DNA of 64,000 nt from Vibrio sp. DW001 (GTDB lineage Bacteria; Pseudomonadota; Gammaproteobacteria; Enterobacterales; Vibrionaceae), in assembly GCF_029016285.1 (NCBI RefSeq), contig NZ_CP091975.1, forward strand, positions 372,001-436,000, read 5' to 3'. Below, piece by piece: positions 40,879-51,680 of the stretch (position 1 is its first letter; each line of letters starts with the position of its first letter). A program made the position numbers and the translations under genes. A model generated the notes under the pieces. It saw only the letters and a list, made by a program, of their open reading frames with translations. It ran no database searches and was not told the origin of the DNA.

Positions 40879-42048
40879 TTACATAAATCCTTCTAACAGG
40901 TCATTTAAAAACAGTTTTCCTTTTTCTGTTACCTGCCAAGTATATTCACTTTCCTGTAAGTACCCTTTAGCGACTGCCCAGTCTATTTTAGGTTGAATAA
41001 CATCAATGTTTAGTCCTGTCGTTTCAATGAAATCTTGCTTTGGACACGCTTCGATGAGTCTGAAACGATTCATAAAGAACTCAAATGGACGATCGACATT
41101 TTCTACTTCTACTTCACTTTGTAGATAAGGTTTGATGAGATTTAAATAGCCTTTAGGGTGTTTTACTTTGGTTGTTCTGATGATTTTTCCATCGGCGAAG
41201 CTGAGCTTACCGTGAGCGCCACAACCGATGCCTAAATAGTCGCCAAAACGCCAATAGTTAAGGTTGTGTTGGCACTGATAACCGGGTTTACTGTAGCCAG
41301 ATATTTCGTACTGGATATAACCTGCGCCAAAGAGTTTCTGATGGCCTAGATCGAAAATATCCCATAGTGCATCATCATCCGGTAATGTCGGTGGTTTAGA
41401 GTGAAAAAGCGTGTTTGGTTCTATGGTTAGTTGATACCAAGAAAGATGCGGAGGATTAAGCTCAATGGCTTTTTCGAGGTCAGTGAGAGCCTGGCTTACC
41501 GTTTGATCTGGTAGACCATGCATCAGGTCCAAATTAAAGCTTGTTAAACCTATCTTGTGAGCAAGTTTTGCTGCGGTGATCGCTTCTTCTTTACCATGTA
41601 TCCTTCCTAGCCTTTTTAGCTTAGATTGCTCAAAGCTTTGTACGCCAATTGATATTCGAGTTACCCCTTCCTTTTGATATTGTTCAAAACGCTTGGCTTC
41701 AATACTGCCGGGATTGGCTTCCATGGTGATTTCAATATCTTTCTTGAAGGGTATTCGATTACCGATTTCTTTTAGCAGCCGCCCAATTTCGTGAGGTGAT
41801 ATTAAACTAGGTGTTCCACCGCCGATAAAAATAGAGTGTAGTTTTCGATGGTCTTGTTCGATGGAATAACGTGAAATATCGGTATCTAGATCTTCAATTA
41901 GGGCGTCAATATACTGCTTTTCTGGGATCTTAGCTTTTAGCGCATGAGAATTGAAATCACAATAGGGGCACTTTTGTACACACCATGGGATGTGAACATA
42001 AAGACTGAGGTTTGGTGGTGTTAGCATCGGCTTTGGCGGGGTAAACAT
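40879..42048 (-). CDS. hemW: Radical SAM protein HemW (heme chaperone-type)
   Basis: This 389-residue protein has the radical-SAM cysteines CVQKCPYC (about 22-29). It lacks the extra CxC cysteine of coproporphyrinogen oxidase HemN, which points to HemW. IFIGGGTPSL, TMEANPGS, RISIGVQSF and NLDLMHGLP follow in the expected order, with a C-terminal HemN-like winged domain. HemW binds heme and is proposed to deliver it to respiratory enzymes. It is 3 bp from rdgB in the yggS-to-hemW cluster. Confidence 0.93.
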   Translation of the reverse strand: MFTPPKPMLTPPNLSLYVHIPWCVQKCPYCDFNSHALKAKIPEKQYIDALIEDLDTDISRYSIEQDHRKLHSIFIGGGTPSLISPHEIGRLLKEIGNRIPFKKDIEITMEANPGSIEAKRFEQYQKEGVTRISIGVQSFEQSKLKRLGRIHGKEEAITAAKLAHKIGLTSFNLDLMHGLPDQTVSQALTDLEKAIELNPPHLSWYQLTIEPNTLFHSKPPTLPDDDALWDIFDLGHQKLFGAGYIQYEISGYSKPGYQCQHNLNYWRFGDYLGIGCGAHGKLSFADGKIIRTTKVKHPKGYLNLIKPYLQSEVEVENVDRPFEFFMNRFRLIEACPKQDFIETTGLNIDVIQPKIDWAVAKGYLQESEYTWQVTEKGKLFLNDLLEGFM

Positions 42049-42051
42049 AGG

Positions 42052-42651
42052 TTATTGTTCGCTACTTAATGTGGCAAATAATTGTTTTAGCGCTTTGCTT
42101 CTGTGCGACAACTTTTTTTTCTGAGCGGAATCAAGTTCAGCCGATGCACAATTTGTTTCGGGTACCCAGAAAATAGGGTCATATCCAAATCCATTTTCAC
42201 CGCTTGGGTTAGTCAGAATTCTGCCTTCCCATTTTCCGTGGCAAACAATGGGAGTTGGGTCATTTTCGTGTTTCATTAATACTAATACACAGTGAAAACG
42301 TGCCGTTCTTTTGTCTTCAGGAACATCAACCATATTGGCTAACAACTGATCTAAATTTTGTTTATCTGTCGCGTCTTCACCAGAGTAACGGGCAGAATAG
42401 ATACCTGGAGCACCCAATAAACTGTCGACTTCAAGGCCTGAGTCATCGGCAATAGCAGGTAAGCCTGTTTCTTTGGCAGCATGTCGAGCCTTTATTATGG
42501 CGTTCTCAATAAAAGTGGTCCCTGTCTCTGCTACTTCTGAAACATTGAATTTACTTTGAGCAAATACATCAAAACCAAAATCAGAGAGTAGGTCTGCCAT
42601 CTCTTTTACTTTGCCTTGGTTTCCTGTTGCCAATACTATTTTCTTTGTCAT
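42052..42651 (-). CDS. rdgB: XTP/dITP pyrophosphatase
   Basis: This 199-residue enzyme hydrolyses ITP, dITP and XTP to keep non-canonical purines out of DNA and RNA. Signatures are [15 protein letters not shown] at the N-terminus, [24 protein letters not shown], and [11 protein letters not shown]. The start at 42,651 (MTKKIV) was chosen over an ATG seven codons earlier from family alignment. Confidence 0.96.
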   Translation of the reverse strand: MTKKIVLATGNQGKVKEMADLLSDFGFDVFAQSKFNVSEVAETGTTFIENAIIKARHAAKETGLPAIADDSGLEVDSLLGAPGIYSARYSGEDATDKQNLDQLLANMVDVPEDKRTARFHCVLVLMKHENDPTPIVCHGKWEGRILTNPSGENGFGYDPIFWVPETNCASAELDSAQKKKLSHRSKALKQLFATLSSEQ

Positions 42652-42689
42652 AGATGTGTACTTCGTAATCAATTGAATTTAAAAAGCTC

Positions 42690-42977
42690 TCACAAGAGAG
42701 CTTTAATGATATCTGGGATATGGGAAGGAGAGCTTACTCTTATTTGCTTGTGTCTGCCTAATTCGCCTTTTTCTATCTTAATGTCACCTTTTGCAGTTTT
42801 AAACTGCTTAGATAAAAATTTGGTCAAATGGGCGTTAGCTTTTCCGTCCACTGGTGGTGCTGTAATTGCAATTTTAAGCTCTTCTCCATGCAGGCCAACA
42901 ATTTTGTCCCTGCTGGCCTTTGGTTGGATATAGAGCTTAAGAACAAGATCATCGAGATCTTGTTTGATTGCTGACAT
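42690..42977 (-). CDS. yggU: DUF167 family protein YggU
   Basis: This 95-residue protein has the DUF167 core [22 protein letters not shown] and [17 protein letters not shown]. The function is unknown. Its ATG shares bases with the stop of the preceding yggT gene, giving tight coupling. It is conserved in this position in gammaproteobacteria. Confidence 0.92.
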   Translation of the reverse strand: MSAIKQDLDDLVLKLYIQPKASRDKIVGLHGEELKIAITAPPVDGKANAHLTKFLSKQFKTAKGDIKIEKGELGRHKQIRVSSPSHIPDIIKALL

Positions 42978-43531
42978 TATAGCTGTAGCCAAATAGGTCC
43001 AATAAGGTCGCTCATTAGGAAGTTGGCAAATTGAAGCCCTATAAACAATACCAAAACACTTAAATCAAAACCGCCCATTGCAGGAATGATTCGACGAATT
43101 GGTGCAAGTAATGGATCCGTTAATTGATGGAATACAAATTCTATGGGGCTGCGGCCTTGACTTACCCAGCTCAATATCGCCCTTAGAAGGAGTACCCAGA
43201 ACAATAAACCGCCGGCGGCTTTTAATAGCGATAAGAAACCATATATTAAGAAATCGACACTAAAGACGAGCGTTCCATTAGCAACCAGAATCAAGGCAAC
43301 AAATTTTATAACACACAGTAAATAGGCAAACAGTACGGTGGATAAATCTAAGCTACCTACAGATGGGATGATTCGGCGAAGCGGGCCGACAATCGGTTGA
43401 GTGGCCTTAATTATAAATTGAGAAAAAGGGTTGTAGAAATCGGCGCGAGCCACTTGTAACCATATCCTCAATAATACCACCATGATATAGAGATCAAACA
43501 CGGTGGAAATAAGAAAGTTCATTGAATTCAT
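42977..43531 (-). CDS. yggT: YggT family integral membrane protein
   Basis: This 184-residue protein carries two YGGT repeats, each with the motif R-R-I-I-P ([15 protein letters not shown] and [15 protein letters not shown]), and about four membrane segments. The family has a suggested role in osmotic or membrane homeostasis without a firm mechanism. It lies between proC and yggU on one probable transcript. Confidence 0.93.
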   Translation of the reverse strand: MNSMNFLISTVFDLYIMVVLLRIWLQVARADFYNPFSQFIIKATQPIVGPLRRIIPSVGSLDLSTVLFAYLLCVIKFVALILVANGTLVFSVDFLIYGFLSLLKAAGGLLFWVLLLRAILSWVSQGRSPIEFVFHQLTDPLLAPIRRIIPAMGGFDLSVLVLFIGLQFANFLMSDLIGPIWLQL

Positions 43532-43572
43532 TGTGGACCCTTAAGGTTAAAACTAAACTGGTTAATTGGTAA

Positions 43573-44391
43573 TTAGAAGAGCTTTTCCATCTCTTCTGCT
43601 CTAGAAACGGCGGCTTGCATTGCTTTGGCCACAATCTCCGTAAGTTGGTGTTCATTAAAAGTGCGTAAGGCCTCGGCTGTTGTACCGCCTTTTGAGGTAA
43701 CCTGTTCTCTTAATGTAGAAATATCGATATCGGCATTTGCAATTACCATTTCAGCTGCGCCAAGGGCAGACTGTTGGATAAGTAACCTTGCGGTTTCTTT
43801 GTCAAAGCCTTGAGCTATCGCTTCATTTTGCATTGCTTCCATAAACAGGAAAAAATAGGCAGGAGCGCTTCCAGCCGCGGCAATGACGTTATTAATACCC
43901 GATTCTTCGTTAACCCAACATACCTTGCCTACAGCCTGCATGAGTTGGCTGGCGAATGTTTTATCATCTTCACTAACCAATGGTGTGGCATAGAGGCCGC
44001 TCATCCCTTTACCTACTAATGCTGGCGTATTAGGCATGACTCGAACTAGGTTAACTTCAGTTTCTAAAAACGTATTTAATCTCGTTGCAGAAATGCCAGC
44101 AGCTATAGAGATAACCAGTTTATTTGATAAATCGACAGTGGTTAATCCACCGCAAACTAATTCCATAATCTGAGGTTTTACCGCTAGCACAATAACATCA
44201 GCATTGTTGGCTGCTTCTGCGTTGTCCCCTGTGGTATTAATATCATACAGAGTTGTCAATAAATCGCGCTGTTCCTTATTTGGGTCTGTGGCTGTAATGT
44301 TGCTTGAGTCATATCCACTTGATGTAAGCCCTGCAATAATTGAGCGAGCCATATTACCAGCCCCAATAAAGGCAATTTTTTTGTTTTCCAT
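43573..44391 (-). CDS. proC: Pyrroline-5-carboxylate reductase
   Basis: ProC (272 residues) makes the last step to proline with NAD(P)H. The Rossmann motif IAFIGAGNMARSI is at the N-terminus, and VRVMPNTPALVGKG and the C-terminal LREQVTSKGGTTAEAL segment are the family signatures. It is 30 bp downstream of yggS. Confidence 0.97.
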   Translation of the reverse strand: MENKKIAFIGAGNMARSIIAGLTSSGYDSSNITATDPNKEQRDLLTTLYDINTTGDNAEAANNADVIVLAVKPQIMELVCGGLTTVDLSNKLVISIAAGISATRLNTFLETEVNLVRVMPNTPALVGKGMSGLYATPLVSEDDKTFASQLMQAVGKVCWVNEESGINNVIAAAGSAPAYFFLFMEAMQNEAIAQGFDKETARLLIQQSALGAAEMVIANADIDISTLREQVTSKGGTTAEALRTFNEHQLTEIVAKAMQAAVSRAEEMEKLF

Positions 44392-44421
44392 TGACTGACC
44401 TCTTCCGTAATTAACAACAAA

Positions 44422-45132
44422 TTAAGATGTAGTAGGGTAATCTCTAGCACCAAAAATAGCGGTGCCAATACGTACCATCGTGCTTCCAGCCTGAACAGCG
44501 GCTTCCATATCACCACTCATGCCCATAGATAGTGTATCTATTTCTGCGTATTTATCAGCGAGTTTCTGTTGAATAACGGCCAATTGAGTAAAAGCGTTCA
44601 ACTGAGACTCATAGTTGGCTACATTCGCTGGAATAGACATCAATCCTCTTAAAGTGAGGTTAGGAAGGGAATAAATCAACTCAGCTAATAAAAAAACTTC
44701 GGCTTCATCAATACCTGACTTAGATTCCTCCCCACTTGTGTTTACTTGTATTAACACCTGTAAAGGTGGTAACTCTTTAGGCCTCTGGGCGTTTAAGCGT
44801 TGAGCAATTTTTCCTCTATCGATAGAGTGAATCCATTGGAAGTTTTCGGCAATAGGTTTGGTTTTATTGGATTGGATTGGACCAATGAAGTGCCACTCTA
44901 ACCCTGCATTGTTAAAGTTTTTAGTAAAATACTGTGCCTTTTCGACACCTTCTTGGACGTAGTTTTCACCGAATGCTTTTTGTCCGGCCTCGATCGCTGC
45001 TTCTATGGCTTCTATGGGTTTGGTCTTACTCACGGCCAAAAGTTGCACGGAACTTGGTTCTCGACCACACTTATGTTCGGCAGTGCGCATCTGTTTAGTG
45101 ACCTGTTCAATATTTTGTTGAATACTATACAT
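44422..45132 (-). CDS. yggS: PLP homeostasis protein YggS (PLPBP)
   Basis: This 236-residue single-domain alanine-racemase-like barrel binds pyridoxal phosphate without catalysis. The PLP lysine is in [38 protein letters not shown] and [13 protein letters not shown] are typical. It heads the yggS-proC-yggT-yggU-rdgB-hemW string and is divergent from pilT with only about 24 bp between starts. Confidence 0.96.
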   Translation of the reverse strand: MYSIQQNIEQVTKQMRTAEHKCGREPSSVQLLAVSKTKPIEAIEAAIEAGQKAFGENYVQEGVEKAQYFTKNFNNAGLEWHFIGPIQSNKTKPIAENFQWIHSIDRGKIAQRLNAQRPKELPPLQVLIQVNTSGEESKSGIDEAEVFLLAELIYSLPNLTLRGLMSIPANVANYESQLNAFTQLAVIQQKLADKYAEIDTLSMGMSGDMEAAVQAGSTMVRIGTAIFGARDYPTTS

Positions 45133-45156
45133 AATTGACTTTATTAAGGAATTTAT

Positions 45157-46200
45157 ATGGATATCACTGAGCTATTAGATTTTAGTGTAAAACATAATGC
45201 CTCAGATCTACATCTTTCTGCTGGTGTTGCCCCCATGATACGCATTGATGGCGATGTTAGGAAGCTAGGTATTCCTCCTTTAAGTCATTCTGAGGTGCAT
45301 CACCTGTTATTTGAAATAATGACGGATGCACAAAGAAGTGAATTTGAAGAGAAGCTTGAAGTCGATTTTTCGTATGAAATTCCACAAATAGGCCGATTCC
45401 GCATCAATGCTTTTAATCAAAGACGTGGGTGTTCAGCTGTTTTGCGCACCATCCCAATGGATATCCCTACGTTAGAAGAGTTAGATGCACCAAGTATATT
45501 TAGTGAAATTTCCGAAATGGAAAAAGGCTTGATATTGGTTACTGGGCCAACGGGTTCTGGGAAGTCAACAACGTTAGCGGCAATGGTTAATCATATCAAT
45601 CGTAACTTTAATAAGCATATATTAACCATCGAAGATCCAATTGAATTTGTGCATTCAAATATTAAGTGTTTGATTAATCAACGTGAGGTGCATAAAGACA
45701 CCCATAGCTTTGAGGCTGCGCTAAGGTCGGCACTGCGTGAAGACCCAGACGTCATTCTTGTTGGTGAATTAAGGGACCAAGAAACCATTAGTTTAGCATT
45801 GACGGCTGCGGAAACGGGTCATTTGGTATTTGGTACTCTGCATACAAGCTCAGCGGCGAAAACGATTGATCGTATTATTGATGTTTTCCCAGGAAGTGAC
45901 AAATCGATGGTTCGGTCAATGTTGTCTGAATCTCTTAAGACCGTTATTGCACAAAAATTATTGAAAAAAATTGGTGGTGGCCGAGTTGCATGTCACGAAA
46001 TCATGATGGGCACACCCGCAATCCGAAATCTTATCCGTGAAGATAAAGTTGCCCAAATGTATTCCATAATTCAAACGAGCTCTTCCGTTGGCATGAGAAC
46101 AATGGAACAGAGTGCGAAGCAGTTGGTGGCGAAGAACATCGTCGACATTGATGAAGTAAATAAGAAAATTGAGATGGAGGTGATGTCGTTTGGGTCATAA
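45157..46200 (+). CDS. pilT: Type IV pilus retraction ATPase PilT
   Basis: PilT (347 residues) is the hexameric ATPase that depolymerises type IV pili. The Walker A is GPTGSGKSTT, the Asp/His boxes are TIEDPIEFVH and ETGHLVFGTLHT, and the PilT-specific AIRNLIREDKVAQMYSII motif is near the C-terminus. ATTAAGGAATTTAT precedes the ATG. It overlaps pilU. Confidence 0.97.
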   Translation: MDITELLDFSVKHNASDLHLSAGVAPMIRIDGDVRKLGIPPLSHSEVHHLLFEIMTDAQRSEFEEKLEVDFSYEIPQIGRFRINAFNQRRGCSAVLRTIPMDIPTLEELDAPSIFSEISEMEKGLILVTGPTGSGKSTTLAAMVNHINRNFNKHILTIEDPIEFVHSNIKCLINQREVHKDTHSFEAALRSALREDPDVILVGELRDQETISLALTAAETGHLVFGTLHTSSAAKTIDRIIDVFPGSDKSMVRSMLSESLKTVIAQKLLKKIGGGRVACHEIMMGTPAIRNLIREDKVAQMYSIIQTSSSVGMRTMEQSAKQLVAKNIVDIDEVNKKIEMEVMSFGS

Positions 46201-47326
46201 ACCGATGGATTTTAACAAGGCTATTGATATCAATACTCTTCTGCATGAGATGAGCGTTAATAAAGCGTCAGATATATATATTACGGTCGATTCGCCCTGC
46301 CTGCAGCGTATTGATGGGCAGTTGCGTGCCATCGGAGAAAAACTGAATAAAGAGCGCGTTTCTTTTTTGCTCAATGCTCTTATGGATGATGAAAAAAAAT
46401 CGGAATTTAATCGAACTAAAGAAGCGAACTTTGCGGTAGTACGCAACAGTGGCCGATATCGTGTGAGTGCTTTTTTTCAACGAGAGCTGCCTGGTGCTGT
46501 GATAAGAAGAATAGAGACAGAAATCCCTACCTTTGATGAATTGATGCTCCCAGAGATAATGAAAGAGCTTTCTGTTGCCAAAAGAGGACTCGTTTTGATT
46601 GTCGGTTCTACTGGTTCAGGTAAATCGACTACCATGGCAGCAATGACTGGATATCGAAATCAAAACAGAAGCGGTCATATTTTGACAGTGGAAGACCCAA
46701 TTGAATTTGTTCATGAACATGACCAATGCATTGTTACGCAAAGGGAGGTTGGCGTTGATACTGAAAGCTATGAAGTTGCATTGAAAAATTCACTTCGCCA
46801 AGCACCAGATATGATTTTAATTGGTGAGATTCGTAGTCGTGAAACCATGGAATTTGCCATGACATTTGCCGAGACAGGCCATCTATGTATGGCGACATTG
46901 CACGCAAACAATGCGAATCAAGCGTTAGAACGTATTCTTAATCTGGTTCCTAAAAATCATAAAGAACAGTTCTTATTTGACCTATCGAGCAACTTGAAGG
47001 GCATAATTGGCCAGCAGTTGATTATAGATAAACATGGACAAGGTCGACATGGTGTTTTTGAGGTCTTACTTAATACACCAAGAGTTTCCGATCTTATTCG
47101 GCGCGGTGATCTTCATGAACTGAAACCAACAATGGTTAAATCAACAGAATCAGGGATGAGGACATTTGACCAGTCGCTTTACCAACTTGTGGTAGAAGGC
47201 AAAATCACAGAAGTTGATGCATTACACAGTGCTGATTCGGCAAATGATTTACGACTAATGATGAAGACAAATAAGGGTGAACTCAACAGTAGTGCATTGG
47301 CTGGTGTAAAGGTGGATATGGGGTAA
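46190..47326 (+). CDS. pilU: PilT-dependent retraction ATPase PilU
   Basis: PilU (378 residues from TTG, 373 from the ATG at 46,205) is the accessory retraction motor. Walker A is GSTGSGKSTT, with TVEDPIEFVHEHDQC and ETGHLCMATLHANN. TTG 46,190 is favoured as start because GGAGGTGA lies 6 bp upstream, inside pilT; the ATG has no ribosome site. The overlap of 11 bp with pilT suggests coupled translation. Confidence 0.95.
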   Translation: MGHKPMDFNKAIDINTLLHEMSVNKASDIYITVDSPCLQRIDGQLRAIGEKLNKERVSFLLNALMDDEKKSEFNRTKEANFAVVRNSGRYRVSAFFQRELPGAVIRRIETEIPTFDELMLPEIMKELSVAKRGLVLIVGSTGSGKSTTMAAMTGYRNQNRSGHILTVEDPIEFVHEHDQCIVTQREVGVDTESYEVALKNSLRQAPDMILIGEIRSRETMEFAMTFAETGHLCMATLHANNANQALERILNLVPKNHKEQFLFDLSSNLKGIIGQQLIIDKHGQGRHGVFEVLLNTPRVSDLIRRGDLHELKPTMVKSTESGMRTFDQSLYQLVVEGKITEVDALHSADSANDLRLMMKTNKGELNSSALAGVKVDMG

Positions 47327-47375
47327 TTAAAACTCGAACTGGCGAAAATAAATGTTATTACGACACCTATTTTCG

Positions 47376-47807
47376 TTAGCTCCACTGAGATTCAAACCAA
47401 CTTTCCAAGATAACTACCGCTGATTGACAGTCAATATTACCTTTACTCAGTGCTTTATAGCCACCCATCTCGAATAGGTCAGCTCTCGCTTCTGCTGTTG
47501 AAAGACGCTCATCATGCAGTTTTACAGAAAAACCAAACCGTCCATGTAGCCGATTAGCAAACTTCTTTGCTTTTGGGGATATGGTTTCTAATTCTTTACC
47601 GTGTAGATCAGTAGGGAGGCCAACAACAATTAGATCGGGTTGCCACTCTTTAAGCATTTTTTCAATATCCCCCCAATTTGGAATGCCGTCGTTAGCCTTG
47701 AACGCTTTTAATGGTGTTGCTGTACCCGTTATCTCTTGCCCAACGGCACTACCGATACTTTTTGTACCAAAATCGAAAGCAATAATGGTTTTAGAATTTG
47801 AACTCAT
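47376..47807 (-). CDS. ruvX: Putative Holliday junction resolvase RuvX/YqgF
   Basis: This 143-residue RNase H-fold protein has [16 protein letters not shown] at the N-terminus, a middle [13 protein letters not shown], and [13 protein letters not shown] with catalytic acid. The family is essential in E. coli and processes pre-16S rRNA ends. It lies next to yqgE, as in other gammaproteobacteria. Confidence 0.94.
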   Translation of the reverse strand: MSSNSKTIIAFDFGTKSIGSAVGQEITGTATPLKAFKANDGIPNWGDIEKMLKEWQPDLIVVGLPTDLHGKELETISPKAKKFANRLHGRFGFSVKLHDERLSTAEARADLFEMGGYKALSKGNIDCQSAVVILESWFESQWS

Positions 47808-47867
47808 TTTGTACTCTTAGTTATTGAAATTTATCGCTCCTATTGAACGACAGGTTTTTAACTGATG

Positions 47868-48431
47868 TTAAGCATGCCCCGTATCTGCCGACAATTGACT
47901 TGGTTCAACGCCTAGCATCTGCACGGCTTTTTCCCATCTTTCTTGTACCGGAGTTTCAAATATCACCATTGGATCAGCCTCTACAGTTAACCAGGAGTTT
48001 TCCGCTAATTCATTTTCTAGCTGTCCTGCTGTCCAACCGGAATAACCAAGAGCAACAATATAGTTGTTAGGTTCTGCTTCTGTCCCTAATACGCTCAATA
48101 TATCTTTGGATGTGGTGACACTAAGGCGATCGGTCATTTGAATACTTGAAAGATATTGATCTTTCGGTTCATGAAGAATGAAGCCTCGATCTTCCGATAC
48201 GGGGCCTCCGTTAAGTACTGAAGCTTCCAAGCTCTCTTTATGAATCTGTGGGTGAACAGAGTCTACATCTACTTTTTTCAACATTCCACCGACTGTAATG
48301 TTGATAGGAGCATTGACCACAATCCCCATCGCACCGTCTTTACTATGCTCGCATATATAAATCACTGAGCGATGAAAAAGCGGATCTTGCATGTTAGGCA
48401 TTGCAACTAAAAAGTGGTTAGCTAAATTCAT
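47868..48431 (-). CDS. yqgE: UPF0301 (YqgE/AlgH) family protein
   Basis: This 187-residue protein begins [28 protein letters not shown], the YqgE signature, with [13 protein letters not shown] and [16 protein letters not shown] further on. The structure is known for the family but the function is not. It is conserved beside ruvX and gshB. Confidence 0.94.
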   Translation of the reverse strand: MNLANHFLVAMPNMQDPLFHRSVIYICEHSKDGAMGIVVNAPINITVGGMLKKVDVDSVHPQIHKESLEASVLNGGPVSEDRGFILHEPKDQYLSSIQMTDRLSVTTSKDILSVLGTEAEPNNYIVALGYSGWTAGQLENELAENSWLTVEADPMVIFETPVQERWEKAVQMLGVEPSQLSADTGHA

Positions 48432-48449
48432 ATAGACTCCATTACCCGA

Positions 48450-49397
48450 TCATTTATTTACTCGACGTTCTATTGCATCCATCAACTTGCCTGTAATTGA
48501 CACATCGAATGCGGCTTCTATTTCTTTAATACACGTTGGGCTGGTGACATTTATCTCAGTCAATCTGTCACCGATAACATCTAGACCGACAAATATTAAC
48601 CCTTTCTCTTTTAGTGTCGGAGCGACAGCCATTGCTATTCTTCTATCCGTTTCACTTAATGGTCTCGCTTCGCCTCGCCCTCCTGCAGCAAGGTTACCAC
48701 GGGTCTCTCCTTCTGCTGGGATACGAGCTAAACAGTATGGCATCGGTTCACCGTCGACCACTAGAATGCGTTTGTCACCATTACTGATATCCGGAACAAA
48801 TGTCTGAGCCATGGCATAATTTTGCCCATGATTGGTTAGTGTTTCGATAATGACTGAGACGTTCGGATCGCCTTTCTTAACGCGAAATATTGACGCTCCA
48901 CCCATTCCATCCAATGGTTTTAAAATAATATCGCCGTGCTCTTCTTGAAAAGCTTTAATTTTATCGGCCTTACGAGTCACTATTGTCGTTGGTGTGAGAT
49001 CAGGGAACCAAGCGGTAAACAGTTTTTCATTACAATCACGTAAGCTTTGTGGCTTATTAACAATTAAAGCACCGTTTTCTTCAGCGCGCTCTAAAATGTA
49101 CGTCGCATAGATATATTCGGTATCAAAAGGTGGGTCTTTACGCATTAAAACAGCATCTAATTCAGAAAGTTCGATGGTTTGCTCTGATTTGAATTCAAAC
49201 CATGAATTAGGATCTTCTTTTAACGTGACTATTTTGGTATCTGCAATCGCGACACCTTGCTCTAAGTGAAGATCATTCATCTCCATATAGTGTATTTCGT
49301 AGCCGCGCTTCTGTGCTTCAAGCATCATGGCAAAGCTAGAATCTTTTTTGATATTAATGGACGAAATTGGGTCCATTACTATGCCTAATTTAATCAT
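48450..49397 (-). CDS. gshB: Glutathione synthetase
   Basis: GshB (315 residues) joins gamma-glutamylcysteine and glycine with ATP. It has the N-terminal IVMDPISSINIKKDSSFAMM, the ATP-grasp stretch DIILKPLDGMGGASIFR, and the C-terminal GLDVIGDRLTEINVTSPT. AGGAGAAGATA precedes the ATG. Confidence 0.97.
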   Translation of the reverse strand: MIKLGIVMDPISSINIKKDSSFAMMLEAQKRGYEIHYMEMNDLHLEQGVAIADTKIVTLKEDPNSWFEFKSEQTIELSELDAVLMRKDPPFDTEYIYATYILERAEENGALIVNKPQSLRDCNEKLFTAWFPDLTPTTIVTRKADKIKAFQEEHGDIILKPLDGMGGASIFRVKKGDPNVSVIIETLTNHGQNYAMAQTFVPDISNGDKRILVVDGEPMPYCLARIPAEGETRGNLAAGGRGEARPLSETDRRIAMAVAPTLKEKGLIFVGLDVIGDRLTEINVTSPTCIKEIEAAFDVSITGKLMDAIERRVNK

Positions 49398-49431
49398 TAT
49401 CTTCTCCTCTTTTTAGGGTCGCCAAGGCAGT

Positions 49432-50163
49432 TTAACCAAGATCGCCGAAGCGGACCTGTAATGCGGTAATTGCCGTTAATGCAGCCGTTTCTGTTCTTAA
49501 AACTCGTGGGCCTAACAGCGTTTCTTCAAATTTATATGATTCCGTCATGGCGATCTCTTCTGCAGATAAGCCACCTTCGGGGCCAATAAGTAATCTTATT
49601 TTTTTAATGGGCTCAGGTAGTGTGTTAATAGTGTATTTTGCCCTAGGATGAAGGTTTAACTTAAGCGCATTGTCTTCTTCTCCACACCACTCCTCTAATT
49701 GCATGATAGGCCTAATTATTGGAATACGATTTCTTCCGCTCTGTTCACATGCTGCTATTGCTATTTTTTGCCATTGATAAAGCTTTTTCTCAAACCTTTT
49801 GGTGTCCAATTTTACACCACATCTTTCGGAGATTAGCGGAGTGATTGTATTAACTCCGAGCTCGACAGATTTCTGGATTGTAAATTCCATCTTGTCGCCA
49901 CGGGAGACAACCTGACCCAGATGAATATCTAACGGTGACTCAATACTACATTCAACCCTTGTCAGAACTTCTACAAGAACCGACTTCTTCGTGACTTCTG
50001 TAATGGTTGCAGGAAACTGTGCGTCTGTACCGTCAAATAAGAGTACCTCTTGACCTGGTTTCATTCTTAGTACGCGGCCAACATGACCAGCTGCATCTTC
50101 ACCTAAAGAGATAATGCCAAGATTGTCTATGATTTCTGGATGGTAAATTCTTGGTACGCGCAT
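49432..50163 (-). CDS. rsmE: 16S rRNA (uracil(1498)-N3)-methyltransferase
   Basis: This 243-residue SPOUT-fold methyltransferase begins [10 protein letters not shown]. It has [19 protein letters not shown] and the SAM-binding knot [14 protein letters not shown] plus [16 protein letters not shown]. It modifies U1498 of 16S rRNA. It is upstream of gshB in the same direction. Confidence 0.95.
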   Translation of the reverse strand: MRVPRIYHPEIIDNLGIISLGEDAAGHVGRVLRMKPGQEVLLFDGTDAQFPATITEVTKKSVLVEVLTRVECSIESPLDIHLGQVVSRGDKMEFTIQKSVELGVNTITPLISERCGVKLDTKRFEKKLYQWQKIAIAACEQSGRNRIPIIRPIMQLEEWCGEEDNALKLNLHPRAKYTINTLPEPIKKIRLLIGPEGGLSAEEIAMTESYKFEETLLGPRVLRTETAALTAITALQVRFGDLG

Positions 50164-50281
50164 TGCTGGTGGTCCTGAGGTTTATTTTCTGTTGATAACA
50201 TGGATGCATTTTGCTGAAAAAACAAGGGTATTACGTTAGGTTGTTTATCCTAAGTTATTCCAGTTTGCTCTAATAACCTAA

Positions 50282-50782
50282 CTAGGTTAATTGAATGCCT
50301 GTGTAAACGAGTTTTTGTTTGCACTCTCTGCAACTGTACTGTGCGTTGCCATGTTGTACCTTGTTATGGCGGCGAATAGTGAGTGGGTAGCAGTTGCATG
50401 GACATTGATATTCAAATGTTTTTCCTTGAACCGACGTGATTTCAAAGTTGTGTGTAGTTTTTGCACGCAATAAAAATACACGTTCCATCACCATGTTCCA
50501 CTCTTTCCCGTGAGGCTTCACACGGCCAAATCGCTGGAAGGTGATTAAGTGTGCTAATTCGTGTGGGATGACCTCTTGCAAGAACTGATCTTTATTTTCA
50601 CTAAAAAGAACCGGATTAAGACGAATTTCCCAGCCTTGTAGGTAAGCCTTGCCAGCGGTCTTTCCTCTTAGTTTAAAGTTGATATCAGGGATCGGAAATG
50701 ATTGGCCAAAATATTGATTCGCAGTGGCAACATGATGACACAATGCCTTTTTTGCTTGATAAGTAAGCTCTATATTGCCCAA
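50282..50782 (-). CDS. sprT: SprT family zinc metalloprotease-like protein
   Basis: This 166-residue protein has the zinc site HELAH in VIPHELAHLITF and a C-terminal zinc ribbon with paired cysteines (YQCPCNC and YSCREC). The start is TTG at 50,782, supported by GGAG 6 bp upstream; no in-frame ATG gives the family N-terminus. SprT-like proteins resemble DNA-protein crosslink protease SPRTN, but the bacterial role is not established. Confidence 0.92.
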   Translation of the reverse strand: MGNIELTYQAKKALCHHVATANQYFGQSFPIPDINFKLRGKTAGKAYLQGWEIRLNPVLFSENKDQFLQEVIPHELAHLITFQRFGRVKPHGKEWNMVMERVFLLRAKTTHNFEITSVQGKTFEYQCPCNCYPLTIRRHNKVQHGNAQYSCRECKQKLVYTGIQLT

Positions 50783-50793
50783 AGAAAACTCCT

Positions 50794-50822
50794 AAAAAAA
50801 CGCCTCAGTATTATCTGAGGCG
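50794..50822 (-). terminator. Terminator of the DUF2189 gene
   Basis: Minus-strand CGCCTCAG-ataata-CTGAGGCG then TTTTTTT, 20 bp after the stop. Confidence 0.92.
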
Positions 50823-50840
50823 CTGATTATAAGGTGAATT

Positions 50841-51635
50841 CTATTTTCTTACTATGGTTTCGCGATAAGCATGCCATGTACCATAGCCAAGTATTGGAAT
50901 GACAGCTAGCATTCCGACGCCGTAGGTCGCAAAGCCAATTAGGGTACCAATACAGATCATTATCGCCCAGACAATCATTGCCGATAGGTTTTCTTTTACA
51001 GCATTGAAACTTGTAAACACGGCAGTCATCATGTCTACACGCCTTTCCATCATTAACGGGATAGAGAAAGCAGAGATACTGAAAATCAACCCAGCAACTA
51101 CTAAACCGATAACGGCGTTAGTAAGAAGAAAAGGAATGAAGTCAGCTAACGGTGCGCTTTCAACTTGTGGGTAAAAAACATGCACAAGAGCGGCAATTCT
51201 CATCCAAAAAATGAGAGTAACAGTGAGCAATACCGCGAATGCCCATTGAGAAGTAGAGTTTCTATTAATCGCTTTTATAGATTTAAGAAGATTAGCTTGA
51301 TGACCTTTCTCGCGCTGCCAACTCGCGTCATACAGCCCAAGCGCTAAAAATGGGCCTATTAGCATAAATACGATAAGACTAGGTAACACAATAAGGTGTG
51401 ATCCTTGCCACTGAGTTAATTGAACTACCGCGATTGCGGCGGCCATAAAGCAAAGCCCATAAAAAAAGCTGATGGTTGGTAGTAGGAAAAAATCTTTAAT
51501 GCCCAATCTAACCCAACGAAAGGGCGCGGAAGCATCGATCTTATTGCAAGCAATCGTTCGTGCGTAGTCATGATCAGGAACATGATGTTGTTTAGATTCT
51601 TTTTTATGTAGTTTATCTGGCACAATTGTAGCCAT
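50841..51635 (-). CDS. DUF2189 family membrane protein
   Basis: This 264-residue protein has a soluble N-terminal stretch (about 1-45) with FRWVRLGIKDFFLLPTISFFYG at the first membrane segment. About six hydrophobic segments follow, with GPFLALGLYD and IGFATYGVGMLAVIPILGYGTWHAYR. This fits DUF2189, a family of unknown function near respiratory genes in some bacteria. It is a single-gene unit with its own terminator. Confidence 0.85.
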   Translation of the reverse strand: MATIVPDKLHKKESKQHHVPDHDYARTIACNKIDASAPFRWVRLGIKDFFLLPTISFFYGLCFMAAAIAVVQLTQWQGSHLIVLPSLIVFMLIGPFLALGLYDASWQREKGHQANLLKSIKAINRNSTSQWAFAVLLTVTLIFWMRIAALVHVFYPQVESAPLADFIPFLLTNAVIGLVVAGLIFSISAFSIPLMMERRVDMMTAVFTSFNAVKENLSAMIVWAIMICIGTLIGFATYGVGMLAVIPILGYGTWHAYRETIVRK

Positions 51636-51680
51636 GTGGCCTCCCTAGAAGAGATTAACAACTTGATGACCAATTCCAAC